The notes under the pieces were generated by a model that was given only the letters and a program-made list of their open reading frames with translations, had not been told where the DNA came from and did not search any database. A stretch of 64,000 nucleotides of DNA from an uncultured OM182 clade bacterium (lineage in GTDB: Bacteria; Pseudomonadota; Gammaproteobacteria; Pseudomonadales; Azotimanducaceae): positions 62,001-126,000 of the forward strand of contig CAJJAA010000023.1 of the NCBI GenBank assembly GCA_905182025.1, in the 5' to 3' direction. Below are positions 55,629-64,000 of the stretch, in pieces; the stretch's first letter is position 1; each line of letters starts with the position of its first letter. The translations under genes and the position numbers were made by a program.

Positions 55629-56525
55629 TTAACTATCAGCGTTGAATACATCTCTGAGTTTTTCATACTGCTGTCCAAACCTTGCTAGCATTGCGGGTTC
55701 AAGGAAGCGAGTGACCTTGGTGATGTAAACATCATGTTTTACGTAATCTTCAGCGACGGTAACGAATGCAGTATTTTTCGACCATGAGGCATCAACACCG
55801 CCTGCTTTCTCAAAATTGGCAATCAGTACGGCATTGCTATCGGTGACAAGGGTTAACCCTCTGCCGCCTTTTTCCTCGTAGAGTGTTTTCTCTTCAGGGT
55901 GATGATAGGTGGCGCCGATATTTCTCGTTGGCTTTCCGAAATGTACCAAAGCGATTTTGATACCGCGTGATTCAGCTTTTAGTAACGCCTGCTCTAACCA
56001 ATCAAGTTCTTGCGGCCAACAGGATAAGAGGATGTTAGTTCGGCTTTGCCTCACCATTTCAATCGCCTTGTTCTGGATTTGATTTTCATCCGCGAGTGGC
56101 CAAATGAAATCGCTTGGGACCTCGTGAGTGATTTTCTCTAACAGGGGCAATAGCTGGCTTGTTTGAGAAACAGCGGATTCTCGTATCTGCTCTGAGAAAT
56201 CATAAGGGTGCAAAGCGACGTACTGTTGACCGTGTTCCGTAGCCGATAGGGTAGGCTGGACGATTCCTTTTGACATCAAACGGTTAAGCGTTTCGTAAAT
56301 TTTTGAGGACGGCACAGTCGATTGTTTGGCGACCTCATAGGCTGTAGCGGGCTGACAGGCCAATAAACCAAGGTAAGTTTTTGCCTCATAAGCTGTAAAG
56401 CCGAGCCTTTGAATGATGGCTATTGCTTCATCTGTTTGTTGCATTGTTTGTTTCGCTCTGGACATCTTGGTCAAACCAAGACAGCTTTTCTCGTTTTGAG
56501 GTGAAGTGGACTCGCTATTTGCCAC
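55629..56525 (-). CDS. TrmB-family transcriptional regulator
   Basis: A 298-residue regulator with an N-terminal winged helix of the TrmB family (about residues 35-95: LGFTAYEAKTYLGLLACQPATAYEVAKQSTVPSSKIYETLNRLMSKG-type sequence). A C-terminal ligand or phospholipase-D-like domain follows (from about 145). The family is best known from archaeal sugar regulators; bacterial members exist. Start is uncertain: GTG 56525 or an internal ATG 20-28 codons later. It heads the minus-strand unit with the aminotransferase and TRAP membrane genes. A repeated 9-bp element sits between its likely promoter and coding sequence. Confidence 0.85.
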   Translation of the reverse strand: MANSESTSPQNEKSCLGLTKMSRAKQTMQQTDEAIAIIQRLGFTAYEAKTYLGLLACQPATAYEVAKQSTVPSSKIYETLNRLMSKGIVQPTLSATEHGQQYVALHPYDFSEQIRESAVSQTSQLLPLLEKITHEVPSDFIWPLADENQIQNKAIEMVRQSRTNILLSCWPQELDWLEQALLKAESRGIKIALVHFGKPTRNIGATYHHPEEKTLYEEKGGRGLTLVTDSNAVLIANFEKAGGVDASWSKNTAFVTVAEDYVKHDVYITKVTRFLEPAMLARFGQQYEKLRDVFNADS

Positions 56526-56556
56526 TCGCCGCTGCTGATTATTCTTAGGTGCTACC

Positions 56557-56606
56557 TTAGTAACTCTTTTAGTAACTCTTTTGTTAACTACCCTAGTAGT
56601 TACTAA
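56557..56606. promoter_or_regulatory. Operator-like array upstream of the TrmB-type regulator
   Basis: TTAGTAACT occurs at 56557-56565 and 56569-56577, with a degenerate copy TTGTTAACT at 56581-56589; the three are spaced exactly 12 bp. An inverted copy, AGTTACTAA, lies at 56598-56606. The array sits just downstream of the candidate promoter, so a bound protein would block transcription. Binding by the adjacent regulator is inferred. Confidence 0.7.
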
Positions 56607-56618
56607 AGAAAGAAACGC

Positions 56619-56647
56619 ATCGTAATGAATAATTGAATGCTATTCAA
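56619..56647 (-). promoter_or_regulatory. Candidate promoter of the TrmB-aminotransferase-TRAP unit
   Basis: On the minus strand TTGAAT (56647-56642) and TACGAT (56624-56619) are separated by 17 bp. The predicted start of transcription falls near 56612, at the edge of the repeat array. Confidence 0.6.
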
Positions 56648-56717
56648 GGATGCTCCAGACATAGCTCAATTCTTGAAGGCAGCTTAGGCTTTAAGGGGGT
56701 GCTAGTGTCGTAGGGCG

Positions 56718-57596
56718 CTAAACCAGGCTGTAATGAGTGACGATACTGAGAAAAAGTGCGGCGCCTACCCAATGGTTGTTAAGAAAAGCCTTAAAACAGT
56801 CCGCGCGTTCGCGGTCTTTGATCAACCACTGATGATAGATAAACAAAAGGCTCGCGATCAGCATGGCGAAGTAAAACGGCCAGCCAAGGTCTAATTGTCG
56901 ATTAATCATGAACCAGGTAAACAGACAGAGAAATTGCAGCATACCGATCATGAGCTTATCCATATCGCCGAATAGAATCGCGGTTGAACGCAATCCAAGT
57001 TCGAGATCATCGTCTCGGTCGACCATTGCATACTGCGTGTCATAGGCGACGGTCCAGAACACGTTAGCCAGAGCAAGTAGCCATGCGATATGAGGAATTT
57101 CATTCAAGACCGCCGAAAATGACATGGGTATACCGAACGAAAAAGCGACGCCAAGTACAAGTTGAGCCAGGTGAGTGTGCCGCTTCATAAAGGGATAAAC
57201 CCCGCCAACCATCACAGCGCCTGCAGCGAGGCTAAGGGTCAGGCCGTTTGTCGACAAAACAATTAAGAGTGCGAGAAAAAGCAGTGCCGCCAGCAAGAAC
57301 ATCGCGTCTTTAGTGGATGCAACGCCGGTGGCGAGAGGCCGAGCCCGAGTACGTTTAACGCGCCCATCGAAGTCTTTATCGGCAATATCGTTGATGATGC
57401 AGCCTGCGGATCGCGTCAATACGGTACCGACAGCGAACACAAACAACAGATGCCAGCCAGGGAAACCTTCAGCCGCAATCCAAAGCGCTGTTAAGGTTGG
57501 CCAAAGCAGTAGATAAATACCGATAGGCTTGTCCAAACGGGCAATCTGAATGAGCGCTAAGCCCTTCGGGTAGGCGGTGGCGATTTTCTGCAGCAT
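56718..57596 (-). CDS. ubiA: 4-hydroxybenzoate octaprenyltransferase
   Basis: Membrane prenyltransferase joining the polyprenyl tail to 4-hydroxybenzoate in ubiquinone synthesis. The 292-residue protein has RLDKPIGIYLLLWPT at the N-terminus, the first Asp-rich motif NDIADKDFDGRVKRTRARPLATG, and the second in YDTQYAMVDRDDD. About eight or nine membrane helices are predicted by hydrophobicity. ubiC (chorismate lyase), usually next to ubiA in this group, is not found here. Confidence 0.95.
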   Translation of the reverse strand: MLQKIATAYPKGLALIQIARLDKPIGIYLLLWPTLTALWIAAEGFPGWHLLFVFAVGTVLTRSAGCIINDIADKDFDGRVKRTRARPLATGVASTKDAMFLLAALLFLALLIVLSTNGLTLSLAAGAVMVGGVYPFMKRHTHLAQLVLGVAFSFGIPMSFSAVLNEIPHIAWLLALANVFWTVAYDTQYAMVDRDDDLELGLRSTAILFGDMDKLMIGMLQFLCLFTWFMINRQLDLGWPFYFAMLIASLLFIYHQWLIKDRERADCFKAFLNNHWVGAALFLSIVTHYSLV

Positions 57597-57730
57597 GATT
57601 GTTCCAAGACCTGTAGATTTGTGTCGTGATTCTACTATTTCAGGTAGTATACGTGGCTTTATGGATGCTTCGAAAGGTTGAAGTCATCTTGAATTTAATC
57701 AGTTCTGTCTAAAGTATCGGTAGTTTTTCA

Positions 57731-57895
57731 ATGAAGAAGTGGCAATGTATTGTATGTGGTTTTATCTATGATGAAGAAGAGGGTTTACCTGACGAAGGGA
57801 TCGCAGCAGGGACTGCCTGGAATGATATTCCAGAAGATTGGGTCTGCCCAGAATGCGGCGTCAGTAAAGAAGATTTTGAAATGGTAGAAATGTAA
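57731..57895 (+). CDS. rubA: Rubredoxin
   Basis: A 54-residue electron carrier with a single Fe(SCys)4 site. The two knuckles CIVCG (Cys6, Cys9) and CPECG (Cys39, Cys42) and the aromatic core (Trp4, Tyr13, Trp30, Trp37) are all in place: [16 protein letters not shown] and [15 protein letters not shown]. The ribosome site is poor. It is divergent from ubiA; in pseudomonads rubredoxin genes also lie beside ubiC-ubiA. The partner (alkane hydroxylase or a reductase) is not in the window. Confidence 0.96.
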   Translation: MKKWQCIVCGFIYDEEEGLPDEGIAAGTAWNDIPEDWVCPECGVSKEDFEMVEM

Positions 57896-57928
57896 AAACG
57901 ATCTAGCAACTAACCAACAGGTACTCCT

Positions 57929-59197
57929 ATGGCTTCATCGAACCTGACACGCAATATTCTCATTGGCATGGGACTCGGCATTATTCTGGGTTCGATTGTC
58001 CATTCGTTGGATTTAGCGGAAGGTAACCCGATGGATGTCTATCTTATTGATGGGCTATTTGATCTAGGTGGACAAATATTTGTCTTGAGTCTGAAACTGT
58101 TGGTTGTACCTCTGGTTTTTGTCTCCTTAGTTTGCGGCGCGAGTAACTTGGGCGCAGGTTCAAGTATGGGGCGCATCGGTTTAAAGACCATTACGCTTTA
58201 CTTGTTTAGCACCGCCATTGCCATTTCTATCGCACTAATTGTTGCGTCTATTGTTGACCCGGGTGTTGGTATCAACCTACCGACAACCGCTGAGTATGTT
58301 GTAAAGCAAGCGCCTTCGCTAAAACAAGTGCTCGTTAACATCTTTCCTTCCAATCCAATCAAAGCGATGTCGGAAGGCAATATGCTGCAGGTCATCGTCT
58401 TTGCCATTCTTGTCGGTATAGCGATAACAAAATCCGGCGATCAGGGTCTGCGTGTCAAAGCGCATCTAGACGATTGGAATGAGATTATTATGCGGTTAGT
58501 AATGATGCTCATGTCCGTCGCCCCAATTGGTGTTTTTTGTCTGCTGATCTCGTTGTTCTCCAATATGGGTTTTACTGCCATTTCTGACTTGATTAAATAC
58601 TTCTTAACCGTTGTTGCAGTATTGGCTATTCACTACCTAGTAACCTATGGCTTGATGATTAAGTTTATGGCCAAGCTTGACCCGTTGGCCTTCTTTAAGA
58701 AGATGGGGCCGGTTATGGCTTATGCCTTCAGCACCTCCTCCAGCAACGCAACGCTACCGATGACGTTGAGTACGGTAGAAAAGAAAATCGGTGTTAAAAA
58801 TGAAGTCGCCTCTTTTACCGTGCCGCTAGGCGCGACTATCAATATGGATGGCACTGCGATCATGCAGGGTGTTGCGACGGTCTTTATTGCTCAAGCCTTC
58901 AATCAAGACATCGGCTTTGCAGGGTATGTCATGGTGATATTGACTGCAACTCTTGCATCGATTGGCACGGCCGGCGTACCGGGCGTTGGCCTAATTATGC
59001 TTGCGCTGGTATTGCAGCAAGTCGGCTTGCCCGTTGAAGGCATTGCTCTCATTATTGGCGTTGATCGATTGCTTGATATGATGCGTACCGCTGTCAATGT
59101 TACCGGTGACGCGACCGTCTCCGCGATAGTGGCGAGAAGTGAAGATAAGTTTGATCTTGATGTGTTCGAATCTACGGACGACGCGATAACACGTTAA
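57929..59197 (+). CDS. Dicarboxylate/amino acid:cation symporter
   Basis: Secondary transporter of the DAACS family (GltP/DctA type), moving dicarboxylates or acidic amino acids with Na+ or H+. The 422-residue protein has the family's re-entrant loop SSSNATLPMT (hairpin 1), the NMDGTAIMQG motif in helix 7, and a second GTAGVPGVG-like hairpin (IGTAGVPGVGLIML). The helix 8 segment has GVDRLLDMMRTAVNVTGDA. The GVDRLLDM(M)RT form is seen in glutamate/aspartate and dicarboxylate carriers alike, so the substrate is open. It starts 33 bp after the rubredoxin gene. Confidence 0.92.
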   Translation: MASSNLTRNILIGMGLGIILGSIVHSLDLAEGNPMDVYLIDGLFDLGGQIFVLSLKLLVVPLVFVSLVCGASNLGAGSSMGRIGLKTITLYLFSTAIAISIALIVASIVDPGVGINLPTTAEYVVKQAPSLKQVLVNIFPSNPIKAMSEGNMLQVIVFAILVGIAITKSGDQGLRVKAHLDDWNEIIMRLVMMLMSVAPIGVFCLLISLFSNMGFTAISDLIKYFLTVVAVLAIHYLVTYGLMIKFMAKLDPLAFFKKMGPVMAYAFSTSSSNATLPMTLSTVEKKIGVKNEVASFTVPLGATINMDGTAIMQGVATVFIAQAFNQDIGFAGYVMVILTATLASIGTAGVPGVGLIMLALVLQQVGLPVEGIALIIGVDRLLDMMRTAVNVTGDATVSAIVARSEDKFDLDVFESTDDAITR

Positions 59198-59202
59198 CTA
59201 GG

Positions 59203-61269
59203 CTAAACTTGGGAAAGTTTCTGCGGCGACATTAACCAGCGTTCCATGAGTGCTTTGGCGGTTACTGGATCATGTTCTAACATTGTATCCGCCAGGGGTC
59301 GTATCTCCGTGAGCATGTGACTGTCTCTCACCAAATCAGCTAGCTTGAATTCTACGGCGCCGGATTGCCTGCTGCCAAACATTTCTCCGGGTCCGCGGAT
59401 CTCCAAATCTCTCTCAGCGATGAAAAAACCATCCTGACTTTCACGCATCACATTTAAACGCTCCTTAGAAGTGATCCCAAGGGGCGGATGATAGAGGAGT
59501 AAGCAGAAGCTTTTGTTGGTGCCTCTACCAATACGACCGCGTAGTTGGTGCAGTTGCGCCAGGCCTAATCTTTCAGAATTGTCGATTACCATCAAACTGG
59601 CATTAGGTACATCAACGCCAACTTCTATGACGGTTGTTGCGACTAATAAATTTAGCTTGCCTGTCTTAAACAGATTCATCACGCTCGCCTTATCGTCGGG
59701 CGTCATGCGTCCGTGTACTAAGCCGATCTTTAAATCGGGCAGGGTTGCGGTAAGTTGCTCTGCAGTGGTTTCTGCCGCCTGGCATTGTAAAACCTCCGAC
59801 TCATCAATCAGGGTGCAGACCCAATAAGCCTGAGCACCTTGGCTACAAGCTTGTTCTATATGGGAGACGACTTCTTCTCGGCGACTATCAGCGATGACGG
59901 ATGTTGTAATGGGTGAGCGACCGGGAGGTAGCTCGTCAATGACAGAACAATCCATATCCGCATACATACTCATGGTCAGGGTTCTGGGAATCGGTGTTGC
60001 TGTCATAACCAACTGATGAGGCAAGAAGCCATCGTCTTCGCCCTTCTGCCTAAGTGCTAAACGTTGATGGACGCCAAATTTATGTTGTTCGTCAATGATC
60101 ACTAAACCTAGGCGATGAAAATGCACATCTTTCTGAAATAGCGCGTGGGTGCCTATAACGACCTCGGCACGGCCAGAGGTGATAAGCGCGAGTTGTTCCT
60201 GACGTTTCTTCCCCTTCAACTTACCCGACAGCCATGCGACTTGCAGACCGAGTGGTGCTAACCAGTTCGTAAAGTTATTGAAATGTTGCTCCGCAAGAAT
60301 CTCGGTCGGCGCCATGATCGCAGTTTGCATATCATTCTCAGCCACATGTATCGCAGAAAGTGCGGCGACAATAGTTTTTCCAGAGCCAACATCGCCCTGC
60401 ACCAAACGTAACATTGGGGCGGTGCCCATCATGTCTGTTGCAATTTCATCTGCGACCTTGACTTGCGCCCCGGTCAGCGTAAAACCGAGGCCCGCTATGA
60501 GCTGTTGATATAGTTGTTTTGGCTGACCGAATTTTCGCCCTTTCAATTTCTGACTTTCTCGTCGAATCAATCTTAGGGTTAGATGATGCGCTAACAGTTC
60601 TTCAAAGGCGAGGCGTTGCTGGCTAGGGTGCATGCCCGTTCGAAGGGCTTCAATATTTACGCCCGGCGGCGGACTGTGTAGAAACTTGACGGCACTATTG
60701 ATATCCGTTCCGGACAGCGCGGTGTAGTCCTGTCCTAGAGGTTTAAGTACTTTGCCCTGCTCCATAATTGCTAAGACTTGCAAAGCGAGATTTCGCAGCC
60801 TGGCTTGAGTAATACCCTCTGTGACGGGATAAATGGGCGTCAGAGACTGTTCTAATGGTCCGGGGTTTGCCGTGTATTCCGGGTGGTAGATTTCGAGACC
60901 GGCGGCGCCGCGTCGAGCCTCACCGGTGCATCTCAGAAATGAGGCATTTTTCAAGCTTGTCTGTTGGGGTTTCGAGAAATGAAAGAATCTTAGCGCAATG
61001 GTTCCCGTAGAATCTTGGAAGTGTGCGAGCAGGCTTCTGCGACGGCCGAAGGCGATATCACAGGCGACGACCTTACCTTCGATCACGACACTATCGCCAG
61101 CCTGAATTGCACCAATAGGCGTGACCTTTGTTCTATCCTCGTATCTGAAGGGTAGGTGAAAAAGGATATCTTGCAGATTATGAATACCGAGTCTGGCCAG
61201 TTTTTGGGCGAGAGCGGGACCTACTCCTTTTAATGAACTAACATCATTTTGATCGAGCCAGTCGCTCAC
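59203..61269 (-). CDS. recG: ATP-dependent DNA helicase RecG
   Basis: Superfamily II helicase that remodels stalled forks and Holliday junctions. The 688-residue protein has the N-terminal wedge domain (about 50-155), Walker A GDVGSGKTIVA, DEQHKFGVHQR (DEQH box), the MTATPIPRTL motif, and VIEVGVDVPNA. The C-terminal RIGRG segment is in LRGRIGRGTNKSFCLLL. The ATG overlaps the ridA stop by 4 bp, so ridA-recG are coupled. It converges with the symporter gene across 5 bp. Confidence 0.97.
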   Translation of the reverse strand: MSDWLDQNDVSSLKGVGPALAQKLARLGIHNLQDILFHLPFRYEDRTKVTPIGAIQAGDSVVIEGKVVACDIAFGRRRSLLAHFQDSTGTIALRFFHFSKPQQTSLKNASFLRCTGEARRGAAGLEIYHPEYTANPGPLEQSLTPIYPVTEGITQARLRNLALQVLAIMEQGKVLKPLGQDYTALSGTDINSAVKFLHSPPPGVNIEALRTGMHPSQQRLAFEELLAHHLTLRLIRRESQKLKGRKFGQPKQLYQQLIAGLGFTLTGAQVKVADEIATDMMGTAPMLRLVQGDVGSGKTIVAALSAIHVAENDMQTAIMAPTEILAEQHFNNFTNWLAPLGLQVAWLSGKLKGKKRQEQLALITSGRAEVVIGTHALFQKDVHFHRLGLVIIDEQHKFGVHQRLALRQKGEDDGFLPHQLVMTATPIPRTLTMSMYADMDCSVIDELPPGRSPITTSVIADSRREEVVSHIEQACSQGAQAYWVCTLIDESEVLQCQAAETTAEQLTATLPDLKIGLVHGRMTPDDKASVMNLFKTGKLNLLVATTVIEVGVDVPNASLMVIDNSERLGLAQLHQLRGRIGRGTNKSFCLLLYHPPLGITSKERLNVMRESQDGFFIAERDLEIRGPGEMFGSRQSGAVEFKLADLVRDSHMLTEIRPLADTMLEHDPVTAKALMERWLMSPQKLSQV

Positions 61270-61652
61270 TCGACCGCCAATGACACCATTGCGTCAATCT
61301 CAACATTGACTCCCTTGGGTAGCGCGCTCACCTCGACTGCTGCGCGGGCAGGAAAGGGCTCTGGCACATACTCACTCATTACCTCATTGAGAATCGGGAA
61401 ATTTTTCAAATCGGTAAGATAGATATTCAGCTTCAGCGCGTTGGAGAGGTCGGTTTGAGCGGCTTCGCAGATGGCAACAAGGTTGTCGAATACGCGAACT
61501 ATCTGAGCGCGAATATCGCCAGACTGAATCTCCATGGATACAGGGTCAAGCGGTATTTGTCCGCTAATATAGAGCACGCCCTGATGTGTGACTGCCTGAG
61601 AATAGGTGCCAATAGCCGCTGGCGCAGCACTTGTAGCAATGACTTGTTTCAT
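61266..61652 (-). CDS. ridA: Reactive intermediate/imine deaminase RidA
   Basis: Trimeric YjgF/RidA-family enzyme that hydrolyses reactive enamine/imine intermediates formed by PLP enzymes. The 128-residue protein has AAPAAIGTYSQAV, YISGQIPLDP, and FPARAAVEVSALPKGVNVEIDAM, where the arginine is the substrate-binding residue of the active RidA subfamily. It sits between spoT (9 bp upstream) and recG (4-bp overlap), the spoT-ridA-recG order common in gammaproteobacteria. Confidence 0.95.
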   Translation of the reverse strand: MKQVIATSAAPAAIGTYSQAVTHQGVLYISGQIPLDPVSMEIQSGDIRAQIVRVFDNLVAICEAAQTDLSNALKLNIYLTDLKNFPILNEVMSEYVPEPFPARAAVEVSALPKGVNVEIDAMVSLAVE

Positions 61653-61661
61653 GTCTGCGTC

Positions 61662-63770
61662 CTAACTTCGTGTTCTTGTTAGCTTGTTGATACCGCGATG
61701 AGTACGTAAGCGCTTGATGACTCTCGCTAGATGCACTCTACCTCGTACCGAAAGTACGATATTTACGGTGGATAATTTGGCATCTCGGTCAACCATATTA
61801 ATCCTTTCAATGTTTGCGTCGGCACTGGTGATCGTGGAGGCGAGGCTTGCGACAATGCCCTTTTCGTTTTCCAGTTCAATACGCAGTTCTACGGAGAAGT
61901 CTTGATCTACATTCGGGTCCCATCTAACAGACATAATTTCTTCAGGCTTTTCTCGTAGCTCAAACATATTTCTGCAGGTTTCTGTATGAATCACAATGCC
62001 TTTGCCGGCGCTGATATGGCCGATAATTGGATCGCCCGGAATGGGGCGACAGCATCTTGCATAAGTCACAACTAAACCCTCACTACCCATGATCGCAAAA
62101 GGTTGGTGGTTGGGCGGCTGGTCGGCCATGTCCTCTCGGTTGGCTAGCAGTGAGCGGGTAATCACATAGGCCATTTGATTGCCTAAACCAATTTCCTCAA
62201 GCAGATGATCGAAACTTTCCAAATGTCGATCGGTCAAAACCTGTTGAAATTGTTCCTCAGTGATATCTTTAATGCTGGAACGCTCAATATTCAATGTTCT
62301 TTCCAACAGCCGCTCGCCTAACGAGATAGATTCGCTGCGCTGCTGTGTTTTCAATGCGTGCCGTATGCTGGTTCTTGCTTTGCCCGTGATCACAAACCCA
62401 AGCCAAGCTGGATTGGGTTGGGCGCCGGGGGCAGTAACGATCTCCACTGTTTGGCCACTTTCCAAGCTGGCGCTTAATGGCGCTAAGCGTCGGTTGATGC
62501 GTGAAGCAACGCAGGTGTTGCCAATATCGGTGTGAACCGCATAAGCAAAATCAATCGGTGTGGCGCCCTGTGGCAGATCATAAATTTGACCCTGCGGAGA
62601 GAAGACATAGACTTCGTCCGGGAACAGATCGATTTTCACGTTCTCAATAAACTCTAATGAGTTGCCCGCACTTTGCTGTATGTCCAGCAGACCTTTCATC
62701 CACTCTCTCGCGCGTTCGTGGTTACCGCTGGTGGTGTCTTCACTTGATTTATAAAGCCAATGACCGGCGATACCATTGTTAGCGATTTGCTCCATCTCGT
62801 GGGTGCGAATCTGAATTTCTATTGGAATACCGTGCATACCAAAGAGAGTCGTGTGCAATGACTGGTAGCCATTGGCTTTGGGTATCGCAATATAGTCTTT
62901 GAAGCGGCCTGCAACAGGCTTATAGAGATTGTGTATTGCGCCAAGAACGCGATAACAGGTGTCTACGTTTTCGACAATTATCCGAAAAGCATAAACGTCC
63001 ATGATCTCAGCAAAGGATTTTCGTTTACTGCGCATCTTGTCGTAGATACTGTAGAGGTGTTTTTCTCGACCGATGACAGCGGAGGGCATTTCCTCCCGTT
63101 CCAAACAGGTTTCAATTGACACCAAAATCTTGCTGACAATTTCTGTTCTATTGCCGCGGGCGCGACGAACGGCTTTGTCTATCATGCTTGAGCGCAATGG
63201 ATACATCGCCCGAAAGCCTAGCTCCTCGAGTTCAACCCGAATGGTATTCATACCTAGGCGGTTAGCGATGGGTGCGTAGATTTCTAGCGTTTCTTTGGCG
63301 ATGCGGCGACGTTTGTCGCCGTCCAAATGTCCTAGGGTTCTCATGTTGTGGAGACGATCGGCAATCTTCACAAGGATGACCCGTATGTCCTTCGCCATAG
63401 CGAGGGTCATTTTTTGAAAGTTCTCAGCCTGCGCTTCTGCGCGAGACTGGAACATGCTGACAAGTTTACTTACGCCGTCGACCAAGTCGGCGACTTCTTC
63501 GTCAAACTCTTTGGCAATCAGGTGCTTTGGTACGCCCGTATCCTCAATAACATCATGTAACAGAGCGGCCATAAGACACTGGTGATCCATGTGCATGCTG
63601 GCGAGAATTTCTGCAACGGCAAGGGGGTGTGTAATGTAGTCTTCGCCGGATTTGCGTTTTTGCCCTTCATGAGCTTCGCGGGCGAAGTAATAGGCTTTTT
63701 GAACGAGTTTAATTTGATCTTCATCCAGATAGGATGAAAGCTCATCAGAGAGCGACTCAATCGTTAACAA
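61662..63770 (-). CDS. spoT: Bifunctional (p)ppGpp synthetase/hydrolase SpoT
   Basis: Controls the stringent-response alarmone. The 702-residue protein has the HD hydrolase domain with LMAALLHDVIEDTG (His72-Asp73), so hydrolase activity is expected. The synthetase domain (about 240-350: RFKDYIAIPKANGYQSLHTTLFG), the TGS domain (about 390-450) and a C-terminal ACT domain (about 630-702) follow. An intact HD motif distinguishes it from RelA. It lies between rpoZ and ridA. Confidence 0.97.
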   Translation of the reverse strand: MLTIESLSDELSSYLDEDQIKLVQKAYYFAREAHEGQKRKSGEDYITHPLAVAEILASMHMDHQCLMAALLHDVIEDTGVPKHLIAKEFDEEVADLVDGVSKLVSMFQSRAEAQAENFQKMTLAMAKDIRVILVKIADRLHNMRTLGHLDGDKRRRIAKETLEIYAPIANRLGMNTIRVELEELGFRAMYPLRSSMIDKAVRRARGNRTEIVSKILVSIETCLEREEMPSAVIGREKHLYSIYDKMRSKRKSFAEIMDVYAFRIIVENVDTCYRVLGAIHNLYKPVAGRFKDYIAIPKANGYQSLHTTLFGMHGIPIEIQIRTHEMEQIANNGIAGHWLYKSSEDTTSGNHERAREWMKGLLDIQQSAGNSLEFIENVKIDLFPDEVYVFSPQGQIYDLPQGATPIDFAYAVHTDIGNTCVASRINRRLAPLSASLESGQTVEIVTAPGAQPNPAWLGFVITGKARTSIRHALKTQQRSESISLGERLLERTLNIERSSIKDITEEQFQQVLTDRHLESFDHLLEEIGLGNQMAYVITRSLLANREDMADQPPNHQPFAIMGSEGLVVTYARCCRPIPGDPIIGHISAGKGIVIHTETCRNMFELREKPEEIMSVRWDPNVDQDFSVELRIELENEKGIVASLASTITSADANIERINMVDRDAKLSTVNIVLSVRGRVHLARVIKRLRTHRGINKLTRTRS

Positions 63771-63824
63771 GGACTGACCCCTAGTATCGACGTTACCGCT
63801 CTCCCTGGCTGAGTTTGTGGCGAA

Positions 63825-64000
63825 TTAGAATTCTGGGTTAGATTGCTCAAGTCCATCTTTCGGGGCTTCAATGATAAGGGATTCCACCTCTTCGGGTTTA
63901 ATGGTGTCATCGAGAATACTTGCGTCAATAAATCCTTCAGCAATTTCTCGCAGCGCTAGAACAGTTGGCTTGTCGTTTTCGATCGGAACCATCGGCTCTT
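63825..64000 (-). CDS. rpoZ: RNA polymerase omega subunit (3' part)
   Basis: Only the C-terminal 57 residues are inside the window; the gene continues beyond position 64000. The visible sequence begins [22 protein letters not shown], which matches the omega segment [21 protein letters not shown] of E. coli. The tail is acidic and ends in SNPEF. It is followed 54 bp later by spoT, the usual rpoZ-spoT order. Confidence 0.93.
   Translation of the reverse strand, partial: EPMVPIENDKPTVLALREIAEGFIDASILDDTIKPEEVESLIIEAPKDGLEQSNPEF

Overview
This window is the replication-origin region of a gammaproteobacterial chromosome. Gene order is the main evidence: gyrB-recF-dnaN-dnaA, then oriC, then rpmH-rnpA-yidD-yidC-mnmE-mnmG-rsmG-parA-parB and the complete atp operon with glmU-glmS. 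The left flank (aroE, tsaC, dprA, LysM gene, def, fmt, rsmB, trkA, acyltransferase, tag, glyQS, gmhB) matches the order I know from Pseudomonas and its marine relatives. An aa3-type oxidase with a haem-fused subunit II, a TRAP transporter and a rubredoxin next to ubiA suggest an aerobic, probably aquatic heterotroph. Species cannot be fixed from sequence alone. I see no tRNA, rRNA, insertion sequence, prophage or CRISPR array.

Layout. 1-4.3 kb: cytochrome c oxidase operon coxB-coxA-ctaG-coxC (minus). 4.3-5.1 kb: a gene-poor gap. 5.1-11.6 kb (minus): yheV-like gene, prlC, aroE-tsaC-purE (overlapping ends), dprA, LysM protein. 11.8-17.4 kb (plus): def-fmt-rsmB-trkA-trkH. 17.4-18.9 kb (minus): lipid A-type acyltransferase and tag. 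19.0-22.6 kb (plus): glyQ-glyS-gmhB. 22.6-29.8 kb (minus): dnaA, two tandem dnaN genes, recF, gyrB. 29.8-30.3 kb: oriC. 30.3-38.5 kb (plus): rpmH to parB. 38.6-45.9 kb: atpIBEFHAGDC, closed by a strong terminator. 46.0-51.5 kb: glmU-glmS-uvrD with no spacing between genes. 51.5-56.6 kb: TRAP transporter, class IV aminotransferase and TrmB-family regulator. 56.7-59.2 kb: ubiA, rubredoxin, dicarboxylate symporter. 59.2-64.0 kb (minus): recG, ridA, spoT and the 3' end of rpoZ.

How the genes work together. DnaA boxes and an AT-rich stretch at 29.87-30.20 kb form the origin. Two 16-bp parS-type sites inside recF, about 4-5 kb away, are the expected targets of ParB encoded at 37.6 kb. DnaA, clamp, RecF and gyrase come from one operon. 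YidC inserts membrane proteins such as ATP synthase subunit c. GlmS and GlmU feed UDP-GlcNAc to the envelope.

Most unusual features. (1) Two adjacent dnaN genes: the one next to dnaA has lost most of the side chains that form the peptide-binding cleft, while the second is canonical. (2) A 2-oxo-acid-type TRAP transporter, an IlvE-like aminotransferase and a TrmB-family regulator form one locus, with a four-copy 9-bp operator-like array just downstream of a candidate promoter. (3) atpI has no ordinary start codon ahead of its first membrane segment. (4) The origin interval contains no GATC.
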